Shown here: piece by piece, positions 40,201 through 48,154 of the stretch
How the letters are laid out: each line of letters starts with the position of its first letter
Numbering within the stretch: the stretch's first letter is position 1
Assembly: GCF_022829515.1 (NCBI RefSeq)
Contig: NZ_JAKSYL010000074.1
Span: 1-57,500, forward strand
Reading direction: 5' to 3'
Source: Methylobacterium sp. J-048
GTDB taxonomy: Bacteria; Pseudomonadota; Alphaproteobacteria; Rhizobiales; Beijerinckiaceae
DNA length: 57,500 nt
Made by a program: the position numbers and the translations under genes
Notes under the pieces: generated by a model
What the model saw: the letters and a program-made list of their open reading frames with translations, nothing else
What the model was told of the DNA's origin: nothing
Database searches by the model: none

Positions 40201-40868
40201 AGGACTAGGAAGAGGTCGACCGCGTCGGGGCGCTTGGGCGTCTCCAGCGACGCGATCGCGTAGCCGGCATCGATCACCGCCCCCGAGCCGGTGCCGCCGG
40301 CCACCGACGCCACCACGACGACGCGCAGGTCCGTGGAGGTGTCGAGGCCGAGCGCGCGCAGCTGCGCCTCGTTCGAGACGTTGGCCAGCACCGAGCCGGC
40401 CTTGGCGGTGAGCCGGTCCTGGAAGTTGCGAACCTCGTCGAAGAACAGCAGCCGCGCGATGGCCCGGATCTGCCCGGCGCCCTTCGAGGCGTCGATGCGC
40501 GAGAGGTCCCGGGCGGGGAGCCAGGAATCGATATGCGGGTAGCTGCGCCGCTCGGCCTGGTAGCGGGCGAGGTTGACCGCCTTCTGCAGGGTCTCTCCCT
40601 CGCGGAACGCGACCTTGGCCGAGAGCGCGTCGGTGGCCGCCGCCCGGCCGGCCTCGCGGGCCTCCAGGGTGTCGGTGTCGAAATACAGGAAGGACGCGGC
40701 CGGGAACTGGTCGAGGGCGCTGATTCGCGTCCCGTTCCAGTCGGCCTGGAGGATGCGGCGGCGCAGGCGCAGCAGCACCTCCATGCCGGTGCCGCCGAGC
40801 GCCACGAACACGGTCGGGCGGACTTTCAGGAGTGTCTCGGTCTCGGAGGCGGGCCGGGCGTCAGCCAT
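37299..40868 (-). CDS. Tubulin/FtsZ-like protein with C-terminal GYF-type domain
   Basis: A 1189-residue cytoplasmic protein. The N-terminus has VFVALGGTGMEVLLRLRRRI (about 20-39), a first nucleotide-binding loop, and VVVVASVAGGTGSGAVIDAG (about 183-202), where GGTGSG at 191-196 is the tubulin/FtsZ GTP-binding signature. The next 850 residues are mainly helical and unlike FtsZ, with possible coiled coils (LRKEAERLRDDILG). A proline run (VPPPPPPPA, about 1117-1125) leads to a GYF-2-like domain (FYVYRDTVEGPFSLAELVVQ, about 1129-1180), and the protein ends in another proline run. GYF domains bind proline-rich peptides, so self-interaction is conceivable. It is last in an overlapping four-gene operon. 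GTP binding and polymerisation are family inference. Confidence 0.85.
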   Translation of the reverse strand: MADARPASETETLLKVRPTVFVALGGTGMEVLLRLRRRILQADWNGTRISALDQFPAASFLYFDTDTLEAREAGRAAATDALSAKVAFREGETLQKAVNLARYQAERRSYPHIDSWLPARDLSRIDASKGAGQIRAIARLLFFDEVRNFQDRLTAKAGSVLANVSNEAQLRALGLDTSTDLRVVVVASVAGGTGSGAVIDAGYAIASLETPKRPDAVDLFLVLPSGYVGANKDRVFANGVATLSELEYAMRGNPEPPYVESWGDHARVARGVERPFSDVYLFDTQNLADQRTGAIGDLYDMMADVLFEDFGNSEFSGRKRSTGVNLTQHKMRKWAPPSPDRAGRAALFSLNYSALGQAVLATRGSLEFEEHAARAGLGMVEAFFGVARGQGERLAERHIPTVEERDRFAADRLALRFSAFEAFPKVLRPAPPGIPEYDLVGTLLQRADGSSIQESVALGVEEAVDAIKAEIASPRDWAPNLRKEAERLRDDILGRTGSGAAYGPRGAEVLDVRAKLEAAWLSDKDGALPAALYRLLDDQERGGLDYARALIEGVKDLIEADSGGALARLTAAADTYARLADEMLAEHFSASLSRLDQVRPGLIFSHRRDAERYLEQAREDLRGSCVLRIRSVAAREAAELLRRVSARLGSRTGRDPETGAARYDGLLGALNQGHEDVGRLMRELRLDIAEIRNAIERPSGGTFLVLPSGDLPEKIAVAPAEQLAWAREAFRAYGGSRAIFALLREEETRADLLNAVRDMARRRLGPHRARIPSALDALRELPPARQRETLELMLLRCMPWIYARFDAFSPGGDQFKTILAVEGSRAFQAEFGPILRASLPPVLGAGEIGFLESSQRGRIVCYCELSGVPLDVLGPLRRDWRNAYAQELDRLDAIPLHNHKDYLRFPDPVAPSAEESDALRETLSLFLRAVCLGLLQRAPETGLWRFAFEPGDWRSVGSERTLRRKLFDRIQRAAIAAQLAEAEAALSPVQNLAMAALFAWTAKRAYAPRRETVNFDAEARVGGIGHAVADALSRRWRQGAVEAGGLPGDPDRLFDALLAHIEAWTKPIPGSLTDVPAEEANRDPSDPPALRAVDKRVIEPSAFTTEVLFRLANPAAPVPPPPPPPAIQFYVYRDTVEGPFSLAELVVQARAGALSAATQIHPQGGAWIAAGDHPALAPLLAPPPPPPVR

Positions 40869-40872
40869 GGTC

Positions 40873-41358
40873 TCAGCGCCTCCGGTCGGGTGCGCGCAGG
40901 AACAGCACCAGGGCGGCGCCGAACAGCACGAGGCAGAGGGCGAAGCCGGCGGCGAGCCCGGCCCAAGCCTGCCACAGCCGCCCGACCGTGGCGCTGACCA
41001 GGATCGCGGCTGTGAGCATCAGCGCCGAGAACAGCATCCAGCTGGCGCCGTCGGCGGCGTCGAGCGTGGCGCGGCGGTTGATCAGGTGGGCGCGCACCCC
41101 CTGGCGGACGAACAGGAACAGCACCGCCAGAACCACCAGGGCGGCGGCGCCGAGCGCGAGTTCCGTGGTGGTCGGCCCCCGTTCGAGGGTGCTGAACGGA
41201 TTCGCCCCGGTGCTGGTCCCGGAAGGCGGCGCGGTCTGGAGCGGATCGGCCTGCGGAGCCGGGTTCTGCGGGGCCGGGATGGTGAAATCCTGCCCGGTCC
41301 GGGCCTGGACGCGGACGATCCCAAGAGGCCCGACGCGATCGATCGACAAGAAAATCAT
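40873..41358 (-). CDS. Small polytopic membrane protein of the tubulin-like operon
   Basis: Not recognised by family. The 161-residue protein has a proline/threonine-rich N-terminal half, likely exposed, and three hydrophobic segments: TELALGAAALVVLAVLFLFV (about 66-85), ASWMLFSALMLTAAILVSAT (about 105-124) and AWAGLAAGFALCLVLFGAAL (about 131-150). ATG 41358 overlaps the upstream VWA-like gene's stop as ATGA and its own stop is 4 bases from the tubulin-like start. It probably anchors the GTPase to the membrane (inference from context). Confidence 0.75.
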   Translation of the reverse strand: MIFLSIDRVGPLGIVRVQARTGQDFTIPAPQNPAPQADPLQTAPPSGTSTGANPFSTLERGPTTTELALGAAALVVLAVLFLFVRQGVRAHLINRRATLDAADGASWMLFSALMLTAAILVSATVGRLWQAWAGLAAGFALCLVLFGAALVLFLRAPDRRR

Positions 41359-42884
41359 GCGCCGGGTCCGGGCTCCTGAAGGCGGGTGGTGCGGGCCGGC
41401 CCCCACAGCCCCGCCCGCACCTGCCAGCGGCTGCCGTCGGGGGCGCGCAGGGTCTGGGGGCGGTAGGGCCGCAGGCTCACCCGCTTCGGGACGGCGCCGA
41501 GCATCACGGTCTGCACCCGCGCCCGGGCGAGCGCGAGGGCCCCGAGCCCGGCCGCGCCGGCGAGCGCCAGGGCACCGGAGGCGGCGGCGATCAGCGGCCA
41601 GGGCGAGAACGCCGCCTCGATCCGCACCGGCAGGCTCACCGAAGCTTCCGAGACGCCGCGATAGTCGCGGAACAGGCCGGGCAGCCGGCCCTCCACCGCA
41701 CGCGCATCCTCAACCGCCCCGCCCATCTGGTCCCCGGACAACAACCCGCTGCCGAAGATCGGCCGCACCCGGTCCAGGAAGGCCGGATCCAGCGCCAGGC
41801 GCAAGTCCGCCAGCCGCAGGGTGAGGGTTCCATCCACGGTGCGCCCGTCGGAGAGCAGCCCGGCGAGGCCGGCGGGACGCGGGATCGGCGGCAGGGTCAG
41901 CACCACGGCGAGCGGGCCGCTCTCGGCCTGGGGCGCCAGGTCGGGGATCTCCGCGGGCGAGACCGCCGCCTGCACCAATCCGGCCACGGTGCCGACCTCG
42001 CTCCAGCTCAAGGCCAGACGGGCCGCGGCGACCCGCTGCGGATAAAGGCCGTTGTGCAGATGCGCGGTAAGCCGGAGGGCGGTGCCGGCGGACGCGTCCG
42101 CCCCGCTCACCACCAGGACGCCGTTCTCCAGGCCGGCCTGCAAGCCGCCGGTATCGAGCCGGTCGAAGCGCAGGGTCAAGCCGCCAGCGAGCACCGGCTT
42201 CAGGCTCACCGGTGGATGGCTGAACAGGGCCTTGAGGCCGGGCGCGGTCACGGCGGATTCGAGGGCCCGGCCGCCGGCCGCGCCGTAGCCGATGCCGTAG
42301 ACGACGAAGCCGCCCTCGGAGAAGTTGCGACCTTTGAGGGGCATCCGTACCGGGTAGGCGACGATCCGGCTGATCGCCTCGGACTCGCGCAGGGCGGCGT
42401 AGAACGCGGCGGTGTTACGCTCGACCTCGGCGCTGTTGCCTGGGCTGTTCTTGTTGTTGGTGACCATCCAGATCACCCCGTCCCGGCCGCGCAGGCCGGT
42501 GCGGATCGCGCCGAGCAGCGCACCGTTGAAATCGGCGTCCGCATAGGCGGCGCTACCGGCCTTGCGCGGCAGGTCGATCGAAGCGATCGCCGCCCGGACC
42601 CGCGCGGCCTCATACGCACCCTCGTACAGGATGCGCGGCGAGGGTCGGCCAGGGACCTGCCCGTCCTGGTCGAAGGTCGCCACGGCGATGTCGCCCCCCG
42701 GAACCCGGGCCGCCGCCGCCAGGGCCTCCACCAGCGGCCGGAACTGCGAGCCCTCCGCGGTTAGGAACGGCTCCATCCAGCCGGAATCCTGCACCAGAAA
42801 CACCTGCCGCACCGGCGCCTCGGCCCAGGCGTGGCCGCCGAGCAGGAGAACGAGGGCCAGCACGGACCTCAGGACGGCGCTCAT
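41355..42884 (-). CDS. Secreted, anchored VWA-like protein
   Basis: A 509-residue protein with a signal peptide (MSAVLRSVLALVLLLGGHAW), a VWA-like domain beginning QVFLVQDSGWMEPFLTAEGS, and later DIAVATFDQDG and VIWMVTNNKNSPGN. The usual MIDAS DxSxS is replaced by DSGWM, so metal binding may be lost. A beta-rich region follows, then a membrane helix near residue 430-450 (LIAAASGALALAGAAGLGAL) and a basic cytoplasmic tail of about 55 residues. So most of it faces the periplasm and its tail could meet the tubulin-like GTPase. Overlaps both neighbours as ATGA. Confidence 0.8.
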   Translation of the reverse strand: MSAVLRSVLALVLLLGGHAWAEAPVRQVFLVQDSGWMEPFLTAEGSQFRPLVEALAAAARVPGGDIAVATFDQDGQVPGRPSPRILYEGAYEAARVRAAIASIDLPRKAGSAAYADADFNGALLGAIRTGLRGRDGVIWMVTNNKNSPGNSAEVERNTAAFYAALRESEAISRIVAYPVRMPLKGRNFSEGGFVVYGIGYGAAGGRALESAVTAPGLKALFSHPPVSLKPVLAGGLTLRFDRLDTGGLQAGLENGVLVVSGADASAGTALRLTAHLHNGLYPQRVAAARLALSWSEVGTVAGLVQAAVSPAEIPDLAPQAESGPLAVVLTLPPIPRPAGLAGLLSDGRTVDGTLTLRLADLRLALDPAFLDRVRPIFGSGLLSGDQMGGAVEDARAVEGRLPGLFRDYRGVSEASVSLPVRIEAAFSPWPLIAAASGALALAGAAGLGALALARARVQTVMLGAVPKRVSLRPYRPQTLRAPDGSRWQVRAGLWGPARTTRLQEPGPGA

Positions 42885-44245
42885 GCCGCACGCAGCCGCA
42901 GGGCGTGGCAGCGGCATTCCGACCGGCTCCACAGGTAGAGCACCCCGTCGTGCAGCAGCGCCCGCGCATCGCCGATCCGCGAGACCGCGAGACCCACCGG
43001 CAGGCGGCGCAGGCCGGCCCCGTGGGCGTGGTGGAGGACGTGGCCGGTCACCGGCGCCGGCAGGCCCGCGCCGCGCAAAAAACCGCCGCGCGGGCCGGGA
43101 ATGTCGAGGGCGAGCAGGATCGTGTCGCGGGCCAGCGCCAGAAGGGGCAGCAGCAGGTTGCCGGCATGGGCGCCGAGGTTGAGCACCTCCTCGGCCGCCT
43201 GCCACGGCACGTCGAACCGCTCCGCGCCGGAATAGGTGCCGGGCCCGGCCGCGAGATGCGGCCCGTCGAGACGGTTCAGGGCCGGATCCGCAGTCAGCGC
43301 GGCGACGTGGTAGCGGCCCTCCGTCATGCCGAGCTGATGGTGCAGGTCGGCGCGGTCGCGCCACGGAGCCTGGGCGATGATCGGCGCGAAGCCCGCGGGC
43401 CAGGGGGTGACTCTGGTCTCGTCGCCGAGGGTCCGGCAGGCGACGAACCCGTCCGGGCTCGTCCAAAAGCAGTCGCCCAGGCGGTTGGTCCAGGGTCCGG
43501 CGAAATCCGCATCGGGGGCGGTGCGGCCGAGATCGCGCAGGTCGAAGGCGTTCGACTCGGCGTCTTTCCGGCAGAACACGAGACGCCCGTCCCGCTCGCC
43601 CAGGACGAGGAGGTCGCCGCGACGCCAGCACGGGGCCGACAGGAAGCGCAGACCCGGCGCCTTGGCCTCGGCATGGACGAGGCGGGGCCCGAGCTGGGGC
43701 AGGATCACGCTGACCAGCGTCTCGGCGGTGGCGTAGGCAAGGCCCCGGCGGCCCGCCGTCAGGCCGGCGCCCACCGGATCGGGCGGCAGCCGCCCGAGCC
43801 CGACGAACCTGTGGCCGTCCCAGCCCTCGAACGCGCCGAGGTTCTGCAGGAACAGGTAGAGCGCGGCCGGGTGCCCGGCCCGCACCAGCGCGGGCACGCC
43901 GCTCGGCAGCGGCACCTCGGCGACGCTGTCCAGATCGATATCGAGGATGTCCGGGGTCGGCGCGGGGACCGGCGGCCCCAAGGGCGTGCCGGTCTGGGGC
44001 GAGCACGCGAAGGCAGCCGGGAACGCCCGGCCGTGCTGGTCTCGCCGGATGCCCAGATGGGCGATCCGGGCATCGTCAGCGGGGATTACAATTCCCCCAA
44101 CCTCGGCCGCGATGGGCCGCCCCCCTGCGAACCGCCAGTGCTGGCGCCCGGGCAGGCTCGTCACGCGCAAGTCCGGATCGATCGGCCAAAAACCCTCCGG
44201 GGCGGCGCGGGCGAGCGGCGATGGATCGTCCAGACTCAAGGGCAC
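42881..44245 (-). CDS. Unrecognised 454-residue protein of the tubulin-like operon
   Basis: No known family assigned. No signal peptide or membrane helix. It has many Trp/Gly/Asp-rich segments spaced along the chain (FEGWDGHRFVGLG, RRGDLLVLGERDGRLVFCRK, GDCFWTSPDGFVACRTLGDE, HDGVLYLWSRSECRCHALRL) that recall beta-propeller blades. The stop overlaps the VWA-like start (ATGA), so it is the first gene of the operon. The start is uncertain: GTG 44245 (VPLSLDDPSPLARAAPEG) is chosen because further upstream the frame, open to 44374, becomes arginine-rich and runs into a repeat. Confidence 0.65.
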   Translation of the reverse strand: MPLSLDDPSPLARAAPEGFWPIDPDLRVTSLPGRQHWRFAGGRPIAAEVGGIVIPADDARIAHLGIRRDQHGRAFPAAFACSPQTGTPLGPPVPAPTPDILDIDLDSVAEVPLPSGVPALVRAGHPAALYLFLQNLGAFEGWDGHRFVGLGRLPPDPVGAGLTAGRRGLAYATAETLVSVILPQLGPRLVHAEAKAPGLRFLSAPCWRRGDLLVLGERDGRLVFCRKDAESNAFDLRDLGRTAPDADFAGPWTNRLGDCFWTSPDGFVACRTLGDETRVTPWPAGFAPIIAQAPWRDRADLHHQLGMTEGRYHVAALTADPALNRLDGPHLAAGPGTYSGAERFDVPWQAAEEVLNLGAHAGNLLLPLLALARDTILLALDIPGPRGGFLRGAGLPAPVTGHVLHHAHGAGLRRLPVGLAVSRIGDARALLHDGVLYLWSRSECRCHALRLRAA

Positions 44246-44341
44246 CGGTCCAGGGGCGGGAAGGCGACGGGGATCGTTCCCGATTTTTGGCGGGATGGGA
44301 AGGGTGTGGGCGACGGGATGGCCCAACCGTTGACGCGCGCG

Positions 44342-44480
44342 CTCCCTCCCCCCCCTGCGGGCTATCGGATTCACACATCCCCGAATGTGGCGCGGGTCCC
44401 CTCTCCCACACGGGAGAGGGGGCGCGTGGCGGCTTTCGCAAGCCGATGTGTGAATATCGTAGCCTCTGCGGGGGAGGGAG
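44342..44480. repeat. MITE-like palindromic element
   Basis: Imperfect terminal inverted repeats: CTCCCTCCCCCCCCTGCGGG...ATTCACACATC at the left and GATGTGTGAATATCGTAGCC...GGGGGAGGGAG at the right. The centre holds a CCCTCTCCCACACGGGAGAG hairpin (44399-44420) and GGCGGCTTTCGCAAGCCGAT. A longer relative lies at 49981-50178. It sits between queE and the tubulin-like operon. Confidence 0.85.
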
Positions 44481-44498
44481 AAGCGCGTCTGCCACCCC

Positions 44499-45131
44499 TC
44501 ACGGAATGCCGATCATCTTGTGCGTCTGCAGCGACAGGCGCCAGCGGGCGTCCTGGCGGCAATAGGCGATGGCGGCCTGGGTGCTGGCGCCCTGCTCCGG
44601 GCCGTCCATCGGCTGGAGGAAGCGGTGCCGGAAGGCGAGGCCGACGAAATCCGCCGGGTCGGCATCGGCCTGGGGATAGACCAGCTTCAATTCGTGGCCG
44701 CTCGTCTGCGCCAGGGGATTGGCGCCCTTGGGGCTGACGCAGATCCAGTCGATCCCCGGAGGCGCCGGCAGCGTGCCGTTGGTCTCGATGGCGATTTCGA
44801 ACCCATGCCCGTGCACCGCTTCGATCAGGGGCGTGTCGAGCTGGAGCAGCGGCTCGCCGCCGGTGAAGACCACGTAGCGGCACTCCGGCCCGCCGGCCCA
44901 GGTCCGGGCGATGGCGTCCGCCAGGGCAGCGGCATCCGCGAAGCGGCCGCCGCCCTCCCCGTCCAGGCCGACGAAATCGGTGTCGCAGAACCGGCACGCC
45001 GCCGCGGCGCGATCCGCCTCGCGCCCGGACCAGAGGTTGCAGCCTGCGAATCGGCAGAACACCGCCGCGCGTCCCGCCTGGGCGCCCTCCCCCTGAAGGG
45101 TGTGGAAGATCTCCTTGACCGCGTAAGCCAC
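44499..45131 (-). CDS. queE: 7-carboxy-7-deazaguanine synthase
   Basis: Radical-SAM enzyme of queuosine/7-deazaguanine synthesis. The 210-residue product has EIFHTLQGEGAQAGRAAVF and a cluster motif with Cys31, Cys46 and Cys49, the C-X14-C-X2-C spacing found in several QueE enzymes instead of CX3CX2C. VFTGGEPLLQLD and IAIETNGTLPAP follow. The start is a GTG at 45131. No queC, queD or queF lies beside it. An open frame reaches 45524 but only shadows the region upstream. Confidence 0.95.
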   Translation of the reverse strand: MAYAVKEIFHTLQGEGAQAGRAAVFCRFAGCNLWSGREADRAAAACRFCDTDFVGLDGEGGGRFADAAALADAIARTWAGGPECRYVVFTGGEPLLQLDTPLIEAVHGHGFEIAIETNGTLPAPPGIDWICVSPKGANPLAQTSGHELKLVYPQADADPADFVGLAFRHRFLQPMDGPEQGASTQAAIAYCRQDARWRLSLQTHKMIGIP

Positions 45132-45387
45132 CGCTGTTCCCGAAACCTCTTCGCCTGACCGCCCGCCCGCACATAAGCGGCGCGCGGCCTGTGGACTACC
45201 GACGAGAGTGCCGCGCAGACCCGCGGTTGTGTCCCGCCTTGCTCTTGCCACGGTAGCGACGTTGATGCCGTGATGCAGCACGACGACCGCCCCCGGCGGT
45301 CCGGGCTGCGCGAATCCCGGCCGGCCGGCCGGAAGACCGGTGCCTCGCGGCGCCGACCGTGGCGATCCTCTGACGAGTCGGGCTCGA

Positions 45388-46893
45388 ATGTCCTCTTCTC
45401 TCCTCCGGCGCGTGACCGTCGGATTCGCGGCGTTGACGGGTCTTCTCGGCACGGGCCTGATCGGGATCCAGGCCGCCAATGCCGTGACGTCGCCGATCCT
45501 CGTGGTCGATGTCGATTCCGGCAAGGTGATCTATTCCCAGGCCCCGACCGATCCCTGGTATCCGGCCTCGATCACCAAGCTGATGACCACCTACGTCGCC
45601 CTGGATCTGGTGCGGCAGGGCAAGGTCTCGCTGGATTCGATGATCACGATCTCGGCGGCGGCAGCCTCCGAGCCGCCCTCCAAGATGGGCTTCAGGCCGG
45701 GCACGCAGCTGACCCTCGACAACGCCCTCAAGATCATCATGGTCAAGTCGGCCAACGACATCGCCTACGCGATCGGCGAGAGCCTCGGCGGCTCGATCGA
45801 GAACTTCGCCGACCTGATGAACGAGACCGCGCAGCGGATCGGCATGCGCGACAGCCGCTGGACCAACCCCAACGGCCTGCCCGACCCGCGCCAGTGGACC
45901 TCGGCCCGCGACATGGCGGTGCTGGCCCGGGCGCTGATCCGCGACTTCCCGGATTCCCACGACCTGTTCTCGATCTCGGCGATCCAGTTCGGCCGCGCCG
46001 TCATGGCCAACCACAACGGCCTGCTCGGGCGCTATCCCGGCGCCGACGGCATGAAGACCGGCTTCATCTGCTCGGGCGGCTTCAACGTCGTCGCCACCGC
46101 CTCGCGCAACGGCCGCCGGGTCATCACCATCGTGATGGGCCAGCCGAGCCCGCGCGAGCGCGACGTGAAGGCCGCCGACCTGTTCGACTACGCCTTCACC
46201 CAGAGCGCCGGCTGGACCAGCCCGACCCTCGACGCCCTGCCGGCCTCGTCCCTCGGCGCGCCGCCGGACATCCGCCCCTACGTCTGCGGCGGCAAGAAGC
46301 CCCCGCCGATCGACGACGGCGCCGGCGCGGTCAGCGCCCCCGGCTCGGCGGCGCAACTGATCGGCGGCGCGGCGGCGAATTCCCCGGCGCTCGCCATGGC
46401 TGCTTTCTCCAGCCCGGCTCTGCGCGCCCGCACGCTGCCGCCCCGGGCACCGCTCCAGCCGATCGCGGTCTGGATCGGTCGCAACCCGGCCGAGGGCCAG
46501 CAGATCCTGGAGGCCCAGGAAAACGCCCAGAAGAGTGCGGCCGCCAACACGCGGGCCGCCAAGCTCGAAGCCGCCAAGGCCAAGCGCGAAGCGGCGTTGC
46601 AGGCCGCCAAGCAGGCCCGCGAGGCCCGTCTGGAGCAGGCCAAGGCCGCCAACGCCGCGAAGGCTGCGGCCAAGCCGGCTTCGAAGGTCGCCGCGAAGCC
46701 GGCCCACGGCCTGCCGCACAGCGCCAGCGCCTACACCTCCGTGGAGACGCCGGGCATGCCGGAAGCCAAGCCCGGCAAGGGTCTGTCGAAGCCCGCCGCC
46801 AAGCCGGCTGCCCACAAGGCGCCGGCCAAGCCGGAAGCCCGGAAGGCCGAGGTGAAGAAGGCGCAAGCCAAGAAGGCGGCGGCCGACGAGTAG
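45388..46893 (+). CDS. D-alanyl-D-alanine carboxypeptidase with Ala/Lys tail
   Basis: Low-molecular-weight penicillin-binding protein (DacA-type) that trims stem pentapeptides. The 501-residue product has a signal peptide (cleavage near ANA-V at 33), catalytic Ser61 in SITK, SAN at 121-123 and KTG at 223-225. The domain ends near residue 270. A roughly 130-residue low-complexity tail from about 370 is built of Ala, Lys and Pro (KAKREAALQAAKQAREARLE, KPAAKPAAHKAPAKPEARKA), resembling a histone H1-like tail; it may contact peptidoglycan, teichoic-like or nucleic polyanions. ATG 45388 is chosen as the start of the signal peptide; the frame is open from 45340. Confidence 0.92.
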   Translation: MSSSLLRRVTVGFAALTGLLGTGLIGIQAANAVTSPILVVDVDSGKVIYSQAPTDPWYPASITKLMTTYVALDLVRQGKVSLDSMITISAAAASEPPSKMGFRPGTQLTLDNALKIIMVKSANDIAYAIGESLGGSIENFADLMNETAQRIGMRDSRWTNPNGLPDPRQWTSARDMAVLARALIRDFPDSHDLFSISAIQFGRAVMANHNGLLGRYPGADGMKTGFICSGGFNVVATASRNGRRVITIVMGQPSPRERDVKAADLFDYAFTQSAGWTSPTLDALPASSLGAPPDIRPYVCGGKKPPPIDDGAGAVSAPGSAAQLIGGAAANSPALAMAAFSSPALRARTLPPRAPLQPIAVWIGRNPAEGQQILEAQENAQKSAAANTRAAKLEAAKAKREAALQAAKQAREARLEQAKAANAAKAAAKPASKVAAKPAHGLPHSASAYTSVETPGMPEAKPGKGLSKPAAKPAAHKAPAKPEARKAEVKKAQAKKAAADE

Positions 46894-46956
46894 CGGCCTC
46901 CGGCAGCGCGCTCCGGCGCGTTGCCCCGGGCGGTAAAAAACCCCATCTCGACGGTC

Positions 46957-48051
46957 ATGTCCCTGACCGCCTCGCCCGCCCCGGATCCGCGCCGCCCGGA
47001 GCCGATCCCGCTCACCGTGCTCACCGGCTTCCTGGGAGCCGGCAAGACCACGCTGCTGAACCGGCTGCTGCGCGATCCGGCGCTCGCCGACACGGTGGTG
47101 ATCGTCAACGAGTTCGGCGAGATCGGCCTCGACCATCTGTTGATCGAGACCATTGACGAGGACATGGTCCTGCTCGGTGCCGGCTGCCTGTGCTGCACGG
47201 TGCGGGGCGACCTGATCGCCACCCTCGAGGACCTGCTGCGCAAGCGCGACAACGGCCGGATCAAGCCGTTCCGCCGGGTGGTGATCGAGACCACCGGGCT
47301 CGCCGACCCGGCGCCGATCCTGCACGCGCTGATCTACCACCCCTATCTCGTGCTCCGGTACCGCCTGCAGGCCGTGGTGACGGTGGTGGATGCACTCACC
47401 GGCGCCGCCTCGCTGGACGCCCACCCGGAGGCCGTGCGCCAGGCCGCGGTGGCCGACCGGATCGTCCTGACCAAGGCGGATCTGGCGGGCGACACTGCCG
47501 CGATCCGCGCGCGCCTCGCCGCCCTCAACCCGGCAGCGCCGATCCTGCCTCCGGACGCCCCCGCGGAAGATTTGCTCGGCGGCCTGTTCGGCCTCGACGG
47601 CAAGGGCGCCGACGTGCGCGCCTGGCTCGGCGACGAGGCCCTGGCGCAGGAGCACCACCACCGCGGCGACGTGAACCGCCACGATGCGGCGATCCAGGCC
47701 GTGTGTCTGACCAGCGCCGCGCCGGTGCCGCGCCCGGCCTTCGAGATGTTCATGGACCTGCTGCGCTCCGGCCATGGCCCGAAGCTGCTCCGGCTCAAGG
47801 GCATCGTGGCGCTGGCCGACGACCCAGAGCACCCGATCGTGGTGCACGGGGTCCAGCACGTGTTCCACGCCCCCCTGACCCTGCCGGCCTGGCCCGATCC
47901 CGACCACACCTCGCGGCTCGTGCTGATCCTGCGCGACCTCGATCCGGCCTTCGTCCAGCGCCTCTGGGACGCCTTCCTGGGCCGCCCGCGGGTGGACGCG
48001 CCCGACGCGGCGGCCCTCACCCACAACCCGCTGGCGATCCCGGGGGGCTGA
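46957..48051 (+). CDS. CobW/COG0523-family metal-chaperone GTPase
   Basis: A 364-residue G3E GTPase: P-loop GFLGAGKTT (24-32), NEFGEIGLDHLL, metal motif CLCC (77-80), IETTGLADPAPILHAL, LTKADLAGD as NKxD-like, and a CobW C-terminal domain from about 255. A histidine-rich EHHHRGDVNRHD lies in the middle. Members deliver zinc, cobalt or iron to metalloenzymes; cobalt/B12 use is plausible in a methylotroph, but no target gene is adjacent. The ATG at 46957 is used; in-frame codons upstream to 46921 look non-homologous. Confidence 0.92.
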   Translation: MSLTASPAPDPRRPEPIPLTVLTGFLGAGKTTLLNRLLRDPALADTVVIVNEFGEIGLDHLLIETIDEDMVLLGAGCLCCTVRGDLIATLEDLLRKRDNGRIKPFRRVVIETTGLADPAPILHALIYHPYLVLRYRLQAVVTVVDALTGAASLDAHPEAVRQAAVADRIVLTKADLAGDTAAIRARLAALNPAAPILPPDAPAEDLLGGLFGLDGKGADVRAWLGDEALAQEHHHRGDVNRHDAAIQAVCLTSAAPVPRPAFEMFMDLLRSGHGPKLLRLKGIVALADDPEHPIVVHGVQHVFHAPLTLPAWPDPDHTSRLVLILRDLDPAFVQRLWDAFLGRPRVDAPDAAALTHNPLAIPGG

Positions 48052-48154
48052 GCGGCCGGGCGGCACCGTCCTTGAAGCCATCGACCCGAACGGCGCCTCC
48101 GGGGCGCCCCCGCGTCCCGGAATGGGACGGTTGGTCGAGGGATCGGGACAGGCG

